From Acanthamoeba castellanii str. Neff (Eukaryota; Discosea; Longamoebia; Acanthamoebidae): a DNA stretch of 64,000 bases. Positions within the stretch are counted from its first letter, which is position 1; each line of letters opens with the position of its first letter. Positions 11,825 through 22,200 of this stretch are shown piece after piece. The stretch is from contig NW_004457442.1 in NCBI RefSeq assembly GCF_000313135.1, forward strand, positions 898,657 to 962,656. Direction: 5' to 3'. Under the pieces are notes generated by a model. It searched no databases, was not told where the DNA came from, and saw only the letters and a list, made by a program, of their open reading frames with translations. A program made the position numbers and the translations under genes.

Positions 11825-14800
11825 CAGTCATTATACAACGCACTTGGGCAACAAGAGGGTTTTTAGTACCTGGCCCTGACTCTCCTTGCTCTGCTTTTGC
11901 ACTGCGGCGCAGTACTCGTCGAGGTAGCTAATCAGGAAGGCCGTGAGCGGCTGGAGGAGGTGCTGGTAGCGGTCCAGCGGATTACTCGCGCTCTCAATCG
12001 ACGACGCAAAGCTGGCATCGCTCCCCCGAGGCGTGCGGTCGGTTCCTTCGGCTCTGCGGGTCTTTCCTTCGGGTCGTGTGGCCGAGTTGCTAATTCCTCG
12101 CGGACGATCGCCGGTGGAGGCGACTGCCCGGGGCGAGCCGCTGCGTGACGCAGCCCATGACCCGACCAGCGAATAGAGCCGCTGGAGGAGCTGGTGCAGG
12201 AGCTGAGGGTGCGTGGTGAGCAGCGGCACGTTGGTGGCCAGGAAGTCGAGCAGTGCGGCGAGCGAGGAGTCGGCCAGGGTCATCACGCGCTCCACGTCCA
12301 CGGCGAGCAGGGAGTAGTCGGCTGACTTGGACGACGAAGACGACGGCGCGGACGAGGAAAGGAGGAGCGGAAGAAGGATGACGATGACCTGGGAGAGGTT
12401 GCAGATCTCCACCAGAACGAGCATCAGCTTGTGCTTGTCGAGTCCCATCGTCTTCAGCTTCTGGGCGCTGTCGAACAGGGCACGACCGAGGCCCAGCAGT
12501 TCGTCCGTGCGACCACAGAGCAGCTCGATGCAGCTGCTCTGTAGTCGAATGCGCAAAGGCACCGAGATCTGGTTCTTGCCGAAGTGGTGCTTGGTCGGCG
12601 CCGACTTGCCGCCCGGGGTCGCGCAGAGCTGGTCACTAGCGTACAGCTTGCGCGAACAGTAGACCTCCGCCAGTCTCCGCTCCACCATCTGCGATTCACT
12701 TAAGCTCACTCCTATGTTTTGCGAAAAGAAGAGTAAGGAAGTGGTTGGTTGGTTGGTTGGTTGGTTGGTTGGTTGGTTGGTTGGTTGGTTGGTTGGTTGG
12801 TTGGTTGGTTGGCCACTGTACCGGTGTAGTCTTCGATGCCGACAAACAAAGCGGGGTGGTCAGGAATCGAAAAGTTGAGCGAGGCAGCCGCAACACTCCG
12901 CCGAAACGGATGGGACTCCTGGCTCGAGCTCCTCAGGACTTCTTCCTCGTCGAAAGGATCCTTGATGGCGGGCGACGGCCCCGGTCGGATCAGCGCAATG
13001 ACGGCCGACGCGATGAGGTAGGGCGAGATCGGTTTGAGCATGTTCTTGGACAGTCGGACGTTGATGGTGTCGCGATTGAGAGACAGGAGCAGCCACTCCA
13101 CGAGCCGTTCCCTCTGAGTGATCTGGCCGTTGTTGTCCTTCGCCGCTGTCGGATCGGTCGAGGGATCGCCGTAGCGTCGCTTCTTCAGCCCGCGCGCCAC
13201 CTCGGCGTGGCCGCCCCACTCCGCGGCCGCGTCTTTGATCTCATGGCGTCGCAGGAAGCTGATGACGAACTCGATGGCGGCGATGCCGCACTTGGCGGGC
13301 TCGTTGAACAGCGAGGCCTTCCAGAGCTCGCCTTGCGACTCGCCCACCAGCTTGGCGTCGACCAGATCGTGGTCGAGAATCTCCTTCATGAGCGCCAGCG
13401 CCAGCTCGACGCTGCCCGAGTTGTAGTAGGCCATCTTGCGTACCAGCGTCTCCCAGACGCCTTGCCAGAGCATGCCCACCGTGCCTCGATCCACAAGCCT
13501 GCGCTGCGACTCGGTCTTCTTGAGCGGCGCGCGCTCGAAGAGGCTGGTGTGGGCCATCAGGCCCAGCTCTGGCACCGTCGACTCCATCAGGTCGCCAGCG
13601 TAGGTGGTCTGAACGGTCTTCACGAGCCCAATGAGCCCAGCGAGTGTCCAGGCCTAGAAGTAAGACACGGAAATCTAGTTCTCAGCTCTGCGAACGTATA
13701 GACAGAAAACAGAAGAGGCCGTCAGGAGCGGCGTACCTCGACTTCGGGCTTGTCGGATAGATCGCCCTTGAGAATCATCGCCAGACTTCCAACGCCCTGA
13801 AGGTGATACCTGGGCGGCAAGAGGTACGGGTGCTTGCCCAGCATGACCGTCAGGAGCTGCAGCCATGGCAGGACCGAAGACGAGAGAACGTAGGCGCCGT
13901 CGTCTGCTCCGATGATGGTTATGCCGCCGCCGCTGCTTCGTCGCCCTGTTTTCGGCCGAAGAAAGATAAGCTACCGCATAAGTAGAAAAGGTGAAGAAGA
14001 AGAGCTAGTGCCTTCTGCTATCGTCGGCGCCAGTAGGTTGCTGCTGCCGCTGGTGGCGCTGAGCGCCGCGGGAGACGGGAGAGCCGATGCCATCATCTCG
14101 AACACGTCGGTCTGTTTCCGCCGCTTTCGCGGTTTGGTGGTCTCGGGTTCAGCTTTGGTGGGCGTGGGCTGATTCTTGCGTTTCAGTTCCTCGCTGGACT
14201 CAAGCTGTTCCTGTGTCAATTGATGATGCTGAGATGGTGGCATACTTCAGCGAAAGGGAAGGGGGAGCTACCTCCTGGGAGGAAGGCCCCGTCATGCAAG
14301 CCCGACGATGGGCCATGTGTAGAAAGACATCCACAGCAAACTCTAGAAAGGATCGCCACCGATCTTCCAGGAACAGAGGGTCTTCTTCGTTGAAGCGAGA
14401 CTGTCGCATCCGGTTGCTGCAAACGAGATGTGTTGATCGATGGACAACGTGGTAAATAGTGCGGAAACAAAACGCATATTGTAATAGCGTACCTGGAGAG
14501 AAGCTGGTAGGCCTGGCCTGCACTCCTCTCGAGCTCTTTCGTCACCAGGTCAAACAGGGTATCCAGGTAATCGATGCCATAATGCAGTCTGGCCTCTGTG
14601 CATCACAATAAGAACCATTTGACACAATGAGAAAGTTTGGAAACGAAGTCGCGAGTTCCCAGAGAGGAATTACTACAGTAACGCACCTACAGCAGGATTG
14701 GCGGTAGACAGGATCTTGCCGGTGAAGGAGGTGTGGAGCAGGAGCTGAAGCCGGAAGAAGTATACGATCTGTTCCTTGAGCAGCTGCTGCCGGGTGTCCC

Positions 14801-16061
14801 ACCGTTTCAGGAAGGTGGCATGCAGCTCTGTTCCGAGCTGACGCGCACGCGACCCCTCGTCCATCGCGCAGGTCTGCAGCAGATAATTGAGGGCAGACAA
14901 CAGCGTAGCTGAAGCAGAAGAAAGTGTGATCAGAAGTGAGCTTTGAGGAGCGCTGGGAGCTGGGGGGCTCACCTGATGGCTTGTTGTCCTCCATGTGCTC
15001 GGAGAAGTATTTCTTGAAGAAGGCGTAGAACTTGGTGAAGAAGGGCGCCAACTCCATCGGGTAATGAGTCAGGAGGCAATGGTAGGTGCGAGCGTAGATT
15101 TGATGTTCGATGGCGGATGAGGGAGTAGACAGCAGGTACTCGCCATACAGCGCCAGCAGTTCTGTACCCCATTCGACCGATTGATGTGAGCTGCAGCAAG
15201 TCTTACACCAGGAGCCAACACCAACAGAGGGTCAACCAACCTTCGAAGAAGCTCGAGCTCGCAAGCTGGCAGTAGCTGGGGACGGGTAGAATGTAGTCGC
15301 ATAGGAGATCGCTGTACTCCTTCAGGAAGGGCTGCTGTTGGGCGTCGCTCTGGCACAGCATGCGTACGAAGTGCTGCGTGAGGTCCTTGATCGAGAGGAA
15401 CAGCCGTGGGCCGCCTGCAATTATACATCGAAGTGAGCTGCTGAAAGACGCTTCTTCATTGACGGGTAGCTGAGAAGAAGAAGAAGAAGAGAAGAAACAG
15501 CAATGAGGAGACGGACGTACGTTGCTCAGCGATCTTGAGCGCATTCTTGAGAGCATCAAGCACGTCCTTCCTCAACGCCGGCGGCTTGGCGGCCTTGCGC
15601 TTGGATGACTGGATGTGCTCCACTTCGCTCTCCACCATGGCCACCACGGCACGCACCACATCGTCCCATGTGGTCGTATGCCCTGAGCGTATGTGCGATG
15701 GTGGCGGTCGGTGGTGGACACAAACGAACAACACCAAGCATGAGCAGAGCACCATGAGCACCTTTCTTTCGGGCCTCCGAGGGCTTGAGTAGTGCGGCGA
15801 CGCTGCTTTGGTCCACCTGCTGGCACACTTTGTCGAGACTGAGTAGTGCCAGCAGCTCGGCCAAGTTTCCCTGTGAGCATGATGAGCGCGAAGATGAATT
15901 TCAGTGTTCTCCATCGTTAATCCATCCAGTTGCTACTCAAAGAATGAAGATAAAATGCAAGATCAAACTCGAGATCCAGTACTAATTACCTTGCGCTCTT
16001 TGACCTTGGTGGACGTGGCGAGCAGGTTACATTTCTGCCTCACCTCCTCCAGAGCCGACAT
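1426..16061 (-). CDS. ATM: ATM-type PI3K-related checkpoint kinase, complete, about 50 exons
   Basis: This is the DNA double-strand-break kinase ATM (Tel1 in yeast), which phosphorylates checkpoint and repair targets in the nucleus. The N-terminus at ATG 16061 reads MSALEEVRQ and contains a TAN-like motif ([18 protein letters not shown]). A long helical-repeat solenoid follows, with a FAT region roughly over 3300-7000. The kinase domain includes [13 protein letters not shown] (about 2950-3000), [11 protein letters not shown] (about 2800), catalytic [13 protein letters not shown] (about 2065-2105), metal-binding HIDLGVAFE (about 2010-2035) and [14 protein letters not shown] (about 1920-1965). 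The FATC domain ([11 protein letters not shown] to GWAPWL) ends at stop 1426-1428. These blocks match ATM rather than ATR, DNA-PK or TOR. By my exon sum the protein is about 3,500 residues, longer than human ATM at 3,056, partly through low-complexity inserts (K/E/D-rich near 10100, Q-rich near 8320). Introns are short, mostly with GTACC/GTACG donors, and several consist of microsatellites. Confidence 0.95.
3091..3159. repeat. (ATC)23 trinucleotide in ATM intron
   Basis: Twenty-three uninterrupted ATC units. On the coding strand they read GAT and open a poly-Asp frame, but the splice donor GTATCC after DANYQ and the acceptor CACACAG before GMVTISRF place them inside an intron of 3034-3167. 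Confidence 0.9.
5867..5921. repeat. (TG)27 dinucleotide in ATM intron
   Basis: A pure TG/CA tract in the intron between the exons ending MGSYQCLR and beginning [10 protein letters not shown]. Confidence 0.9.
11785..11822. repeat. (AC)19 tract abutting a 3' splice site in ATM
   Basis: On the coding strand the tract reads (TG)n and runs directly into TAG, which is the acceptor of the exon starting ALIATRSHS. The microsatellite itself takes the place of the usual polypyrimidine tract. Confidence 0.85.
12743..12812. repeat. (GGTT)17 tetranucleotide in ATM intron
   Basis: About 17.5 perfect copies. On the coding strand the repeat reads AACC and would encode NQPT repeats. It lies between donor GTACAGTGG after GIEDYTG and acceptor CATAG before GVSLSESQ, so it is intronic. 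Confidence 0.9.
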
Positions 16062-16187
16062 CCTCTCCGCAGCTGCGGCCAATTTTTTAGAATAAAAAAA
16101 AAGTAAAGATGAAAACGCGAATTTCTTTGTTCATTTCCCTCTATTGCTCATTTCGCTCAGTGCCAAGGAGAAGCAGAGCAGGACGCA
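16062..16187. promoter_or_regulatory. Divergent promoter region between ATM and the EF-hand gene
   Basis: Only 126 bases separate the ATG of ATM (minus) from the ATG of the EF-hand gene (plus). The stretch holds an A-rich tract (about 16090-16105) and pyrimidine-rich sequence, but no TATA box I can defend. A shared bidirectional promoter is inferred from spacing alone. Confidence 0.45.
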
Positions 16188-18954
16188 ATGAAGCCAAGCC
16201 CAGCCCAGTACCGACGTTTCGAGCGTACCAAGTCCGTTCAGTTGGTACCTTCTTCGCAACGTCCGTCACTTGCCTCAGTTCTTTTTTTTTTCTTTTTTTT
16301 TGTTTGCTACTTTTGTACCTGCACCCCCCTCGGCTTTGCCTGCGGGCTTACACGCAACTGACCTCTTTTACTGTTTCGAACTCCGCCACATGTAGTTTGC
16401 ACAAGACTTCAGCGATGAACAGGTTTGAAGCTCTCGCTTCTTTGGCCTTTTTGCTCGGACCTGCTAACGGTTTCGCTGGCTCTGTTTGTGGCTATCAGAT
16501 AACAGTCATGCGAGAGCTGTTTGATCTTTGCGACGCTGACGGTGACGGCAACATCGCAGCCTCTGGTACGTACCGCACCTGTACACCCGAGCTCGGGCTC
16601 CCTTGGCTGCTGTCGTCTGATTTGTTGATGGCTCTTTCTCTACAGAGCTGAGGCAAGTGATGGACGAACTGGGCCTCCAGGTGGGCAAGGAAGAGTTTGA
16701 ACAACTCTTCAAGGAATTGGACACCAACAACGACAAAATGATCTCCTTTGGAGACTTTCTCAGGTACACTCGAGCGGTGTTATGACGGCTGACAATCGCT
16801 GTGCCCTGATTGCTCATCCACTCACTTTGCTCTTCTACGAAATCGTGCCGTTGCTATCCGCAGTGGCCTCAAGTGGATACAGAAATCCATTCGCATCACG
16901 GCGTCCTCGGGCGCGGTGCCAGTCCGCAAGCCGCCCGGGTCGAACGGCTCCTCACCTGCCCCTGCGTCTCCGGGCTCTGCCTCCTCGTCGTCATCAGTTC
17001 CGCCTGGTCCAAGGCGGCTCGGCCGCACCCGAAGCGTCACTCAGTTTATCGAGGAGACTGGTGGCCTGAGCGAAGGAGAACTGGCAAAGATGAAGAAGTT
17101 CTTCAAAGAGTGCGACGAAGACCAAGACGGCACGGTATCTACTACACCTCAACTCCTTACCTCTGCTGCGTGCAACCTTGAGGATACTAGTGGTGTACTG
17201 AGCTCTCAACCACAGGTGAGCAAGAGGGAGATGTGGAACTTCCTGCACAAGCAGGGAGTCGAGGCCTCCAAGGAAGAGTTCATTTCGTTTTTCAACGAGC
17301 TCGATGACGACCAAACCGGCACCCTCTCCTTCAAACAGTTCGTCACCGGCATTCAGGGTCTGCGCAAGGTGAGGGCGCCCTCCAGCTGCTGTGCTGTTGC
17401 TCCCTTACCCGTAACACTAACAGTTTCGCTCTAGGGCCTGTACATTCTCCGAGCCGCCCCAGCCCCAGCCCCAGCACCTGCCTCGCCCGCGCCCGCGCCC
17501 GTCAAGTCGGCCAGTCCCCCGCCTCAGTACATCAATGCCCGGGCTTGCTCCTTATAAGCCCGGAAGACTCACATCGCACCCTGATGCAGAAGGCTGAATG
17601 CCCCCACAGTCAGTCCGCAAGCACGGCGCGCATCGGCTGGCGCTCGCGACATGCCCCGACCATCCGGGTAAGGCTGCCCTGTGCCCGTGCAACACGATCG
17701 TGGCGACTAAACTCAAACAACCCACACGCCGCTAGTTCTCCGGCGTCGCCGCTGGCGTCCTCCCCCACGATCCACCGTCCTACGGCTGCTGTTGCGTCAC
17801 CGTCGCCATCGCCCAAGGGGCATACAATTCCACGTCCCCTGGTGCGGAGCAGGACGCTCGCGGATCTCGTGCAGCAGGGTGTGCAGCAGGAGGAGGTCGG
17901 CCACGTCCGCGAACTGTTTTCCCTGTGCGACAAGAACGGAGACGGATCCATTGATATGGTACGTGCCGATGAATTCGTTTCATTTATTCTCTCCATGCCA
18001 TTGATTGACGAAGCTCGGCTGGGCTGACCCCGGTTTGCTGGTGCAGGATGAACTGAACGCGGTGTTTGTAGAGCTGGGTGCGCTATCCACCCAATCCTAC
18101 ATAGAATTGGTTTACCGATAAGTCTAGTCAACAAAGGCGTCTGCTGCTCACTAACCGCTTGCGCGCTCATTCAGGAATCCGAGCAACTCGGGAAGAAGTG
18201 GCGTCCCTGTTCCAGAAGTTGGCCGGTAACCGTCGAGTGATCACCTACGATGAGTTCCTCAACGGCATGCAATGGCTCAATAAGGTGAGTTGTGCAATCT
18301 CACTGCGTGTGAGTGGTGATGTCTTGGCATCGGTTTTGATTTTTCGTCTCTCTGATCTGACTACAGGGCGTGGTGCTGTCAAATGCGCTCGAGCAACAAG
18401 CTGGCGCTCCTGCGAAGCGAGAGGAAGCACAGAAGAGGATTGCAGAGTTGGAAAAGACCAACGAAGTCCTGCGTTCGGTATGACAAACCTCGCGAACAAT
18501 GTGTCTGCACACACGCACACGCACACGCACACGCACACGCACACGCACACGCACAAAACTAACTTTGTCTGTGGTTGCAATGCAGTACTTGCAAGAGTTT
18601 GTTGGAAAGGTGGCGATGAGGGCCGACAAGGAGTGCAAGACCCAGCACCCCAAGGTGCGCTTTTGGACATATCTAAACCGAGGAGCCGCGGCTCACCCAT
18701 TTATTAAACTAAATGTATGTATGCAGACTGCCGCCATGTTGCTGGAGCTGCTTGACTACCCGCTCATACGGCAGGTGCATACCATCATCCCATGAGAAGT
18801 TGTTGTTGTTGTTTGTCCATTCTCTGATGCGACATATCTTGTGTGGCTCGGCCAGATGGAGGGCTTTGTCGGCGGGAAGCTGACCACCCCGGAGTCAGAC
18901 GAGGCCATCACCAGCACACAGCGGCAGCTCGCCGCTGCCGGACGGAAGAAGTGA
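16188..18954 (+). CDS. Calcium-binding protein with three EF-hand pairs and C-terminal coiled coil
   Basis: The protein has six EF-hands arranged as three pairs. The loops start DADGDGNIAASE, DTNNDKMISFGD, DEDQDGTVSKRE, DDDQTGTLSFKQ, DKNGDGSIDMDE and a degenerate AGNRRVITYDEF. Loops 1, 3 and 5 have the full acidic ligand set; loop 4 ends in Gln and loop 6 lacks the first Asp. Each pair is preceded by a basic R-T/S-x-S/T motif (RTKSV, RTRSV, RSRTL), so the protein is a triplicated module with Pro/Ala/Ser-rich linkers. I chose ATG 16188 (MKPSPAQYRRF) because exon 1 (16188-16244), a 27-base exon (16396-16422, FAQDFSDEQ) and exon 3 from 16499 give exactly the lead-in seen before the second EF pair. 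The C-terminus (about 18370-18954) is helical with a possible coiled coil (EEAQKRIAELEKTNEVLR). Role: cytosolic calcium sensor, partner unknown. Confidence 0.8.
18508..18555. repeat. (CACACG)n hexanucleotide in EF-hand gene intron
   Basis: About eight CACACG-type units lie between the exon ending TNEVLRS and the exon beginning YLQEFVGK. Confidence 0.85.
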
Positions 18955-19234
18955 CATTGCCAGGACCTCCACTACTACTACTTGATGAGAGCCGGCGGGA
19001 TCAGTTGCAGCCTCTTGGCTGCGAGAGTTGTCCCCCAGATCGGCTCTTGTTCAACCTCGTGCAGGTGGTTGCGTTGTCGACAAGAAAGCTCGTAATATTT
19101 TTGGTCACCGGAGTGAACAGAGGACAACAAAAAGCTCCAACAGAACTCGGGACAACAACGGCTCGCGGACGTGAACAAACCACATCTCGGTTTTTCATCC
19201 AAGGTAGCTGGTGGTTCCCGCAGCTCTTTCTTCC

Positions 19235-22200
19235 ATGATGGTACGCTGCCCCTCGCCTGGCAAGTAAAGATTTCGGAGGGCTTACCATCTTGCACCCTCC
19301 CCATCCGCCGTTTTGCAATCGAAGGAGGATAAACGGAAGCACATCATCAACGAAGTGATAGAAACGGAGCGCGCGTATGTCTCCTTTCTATCCCTTCTCG
19401 TTCAGGTTCGTCCCATCATTGCTCATCTTTCCTCCCTGTTTCTCCCTTCGTTCTTTGTTTTCGTTCTTTTATTATTAATTTATTATTTATTTATTTAGTC
19501 CTATTTTGTTTTCATGTCGTTCGGGCGCCCTGGTGTTGCTCGCCCTGGAACTACGTCGGAGCGTAGTCGCACTCACTGCCTCGTGCTTTTATTTTTTATT
19601 TTTTTCTTCTTCTTCAAGGCCTACGCCAAACCCCTGAAGGAGCTGGCCAAGGCAGGCCGGGGCGTGATCGATGTCCACAGCGTACGAAGCATTTTTTCGG
19701 ACGTGGAAACCATTCACTTCTTCAACTCTCAGCTCCTGGCCGACCTCTCCGCCGCCTCGGCGTCCGGCTCGCCCCTGGGCGACATTTTTCTCCGGATGGT
19801 ACATGAACCACCTTGCACCACACACACGCGCCACACCTCATGTGCGCGCCCTTGTGCGGTTGGCTCAAGGGGTCGTGTTTGTTGGGCTGTGCGCAGGGCA
19901 CCGGGCTGAAGCTGTACACGTCGTACATCAACAACTATGGAGCCGCCCTGCAGGAGTTGAAGAAGCAGCAGGCCAACGCGACCTTTCGTGCTTGGCTCGA
20001 GGTGCGTACCTCCAGTCACAAGCCCCCCAAGAGTACTTTCAACTGCCGGTCATTGCGCTCACACCACCCCTGTACGCAGCAAACGAAGGCCCAGAATCTG
20101 GAGCAGTTGAAGAGGAACGATCTGTCGTCGCTGCTGGTGATGCCCATCCAACGAATACCCCGCTACATCCTACTACTCAAGGTTATCATGAGAAACACGT
20201 TCACACGCAACACGCAACACGCAGCACACAGCACGCAACACGCAACACGCGCATCAGGACATGTGCGAACTGACAGTTGTGCTCAATCCGTGCAGGATTT
20301 GCATCGCAGCACTGATCCGGTCACGGATACGGAGGAGCACGCCAAGCTGGGCGAAGCGGTGCAGATGATCAGCGAATTGGCGCAGTACATCGACCAGAGC
20401 AAGCGCACGTCCGATAACTTCCTTCGCCTCGCCGAAATACAGAAGAAGCTACACGGCCTCAAGGAGGTACACGCAGCCTCTTCTCATATTACTTATTCTC
20501 TATCATTGAACCAAGAGGCTGAATGCTTTCCGTCGTTGTGTGTGTGTGCGCGCGCGCAGAAGCTGATTCAACCCCACCGCCGGTTCATCCACGAGGGCAA
20601 AGTGGTACTGACCAAGCAGGGCGTCGCGTCGACGCTCGAACGCACCCTGTACCTGTTCAACGACATCTTGATCATCGCCAAAGAGGAGGAAAAGGAGTCA
20701 AGAGGAGGGTACGTGCGAGCGCTTTATGCCGCTCGTGCTTTAGACATCACTGATGATTTGTCACAGCAGGCGTATGATGCAGTTCAAGTGTCTGTCGTCG
20801 GTGTCGGCGATCACGGTCGAGCCCGAGGAGTCGAGCAACGGTTGTTCGTTCCGGCTGACGTGTCACCTGACCAGCCTCAACGCCAGCCCGCAGGAGTCGA
20901 AGCTCATTGTCACCGTCGCCTCGCCCTCGCACGTCAAGGAGTGGATAGCCAAGTTCGATGAGGCCATCGGCGACACGAAGCACAAGTGGACCCGTACGTG
21001 GCACACCGGAGCTATAACTCCTCCCTCTCGAGCTCTCTAAGGCTCACCCTGTTCTCTTTTTCTGCCGCAGTCGACCTGGAAACGAAGCCACTCGGGGACA
21101 AGCGCAGGCTCTGGCTACACGGTTCAGCGGCGGCCCGGTGCGGTGACATGGTGTATTTCTTTGGCGGCTCCACTGCCGCCCGCTTCCGCAAGTGTCTCTG
21201 GACGCTCGATCTCAGTACGCGCTTGCTTTTATCACGTGTTTTATCATTTATTTATTTATAAATTTATTTATTTAACAGACGAGCTGACGTGGATGCGGAG
21301 GAAGAAGACCGGCAAGGGTCCCTCACCGCGGCGAGGGCACAGCGCTACGGCGATCAAGCACGAGGGGGAGGACGTCATCGTGCTCATTGGAGGCATCGAC
21401 GGCCGTGCCGCCCTAGGTGACGTTCATCTTTTCCAGTGCTCGAACTTCACCTGGCTCCAGGAAAAGGTGCGACACCCTCCCGAGCTATGACACACATCGC
21501 ACACGCACACGCACACCACCGCACGACCGCACACGAGGCTTACGTGAGATTTTGTGTCTTAGGCCAAGCTGGCCAATTCAGCTGAGCTCGGACCCAGGAG
21601 TGGCCATTCGGCGACTCTCGTTGAAGACTGTGTGTATGTGCTGGGCGGCAAGGACGATGGCGGCGTTCACTACACTGAGGTGTCCATATTGGACACACGC
21701 ACCTGGCGATGGAACACCGCGGCGACCACCACCGGCGAGGCGCCGCCCGGCCTCTGCAGTCATTCGGCCACAGCGGTCGGTCGACGCATATTCGTGGTCG
21801 GCGGTCGGCGCTCAGACGGCGAGGCCTCGCGTCGAATTTACATTCTCAACACCGGTACCCGCTGACGCGTGTGTCGTGTGTGTCGTGTATTGGCTGACAC
21901 CACGTCGCGTTGTGGTGCAGAGGACATGTCGTGGACTGCCGGTCCCGATTTTCCGGCGCTGGCGGGACACAAGGCGAGTGCGTACGGGGACGATATCTTC
22001 CTCGTGGGCGGAACCTCGTCTCCCGGCAATCGAAATCAACATCTGCTCTTCGTTCTTCGCACCGGTACGCGATCCCCAAGATCGTCTTCGCTTTTCTCTT
22101 TCTCTCTTCGTTCTTTCTCTTTTTCTTGTTTTTTCTTGTTAGCCATTAATATTTGTTTTATTTTATTTTATTTCGTAGAATCGCTGGCGTGGGAGCAGGT

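Noticed and set aside
12712..12830. NQPT tetrapeptide repeat at the C-terminus of an ATM exon
   Set aside because: Produced by the (GGTT)17 intron; a GTACAG donor lies just before it.
16415..16565. ATG 16415 with a hydrophobic N-terminus as start (signal peptide) of the EF-hand protein
   Set aside because: The hydrophobic stretch is 16423-16498, which has GT..AG borders. Removing it restores a typical EF-hand entering helix (FSDEQITVMRELFDL).
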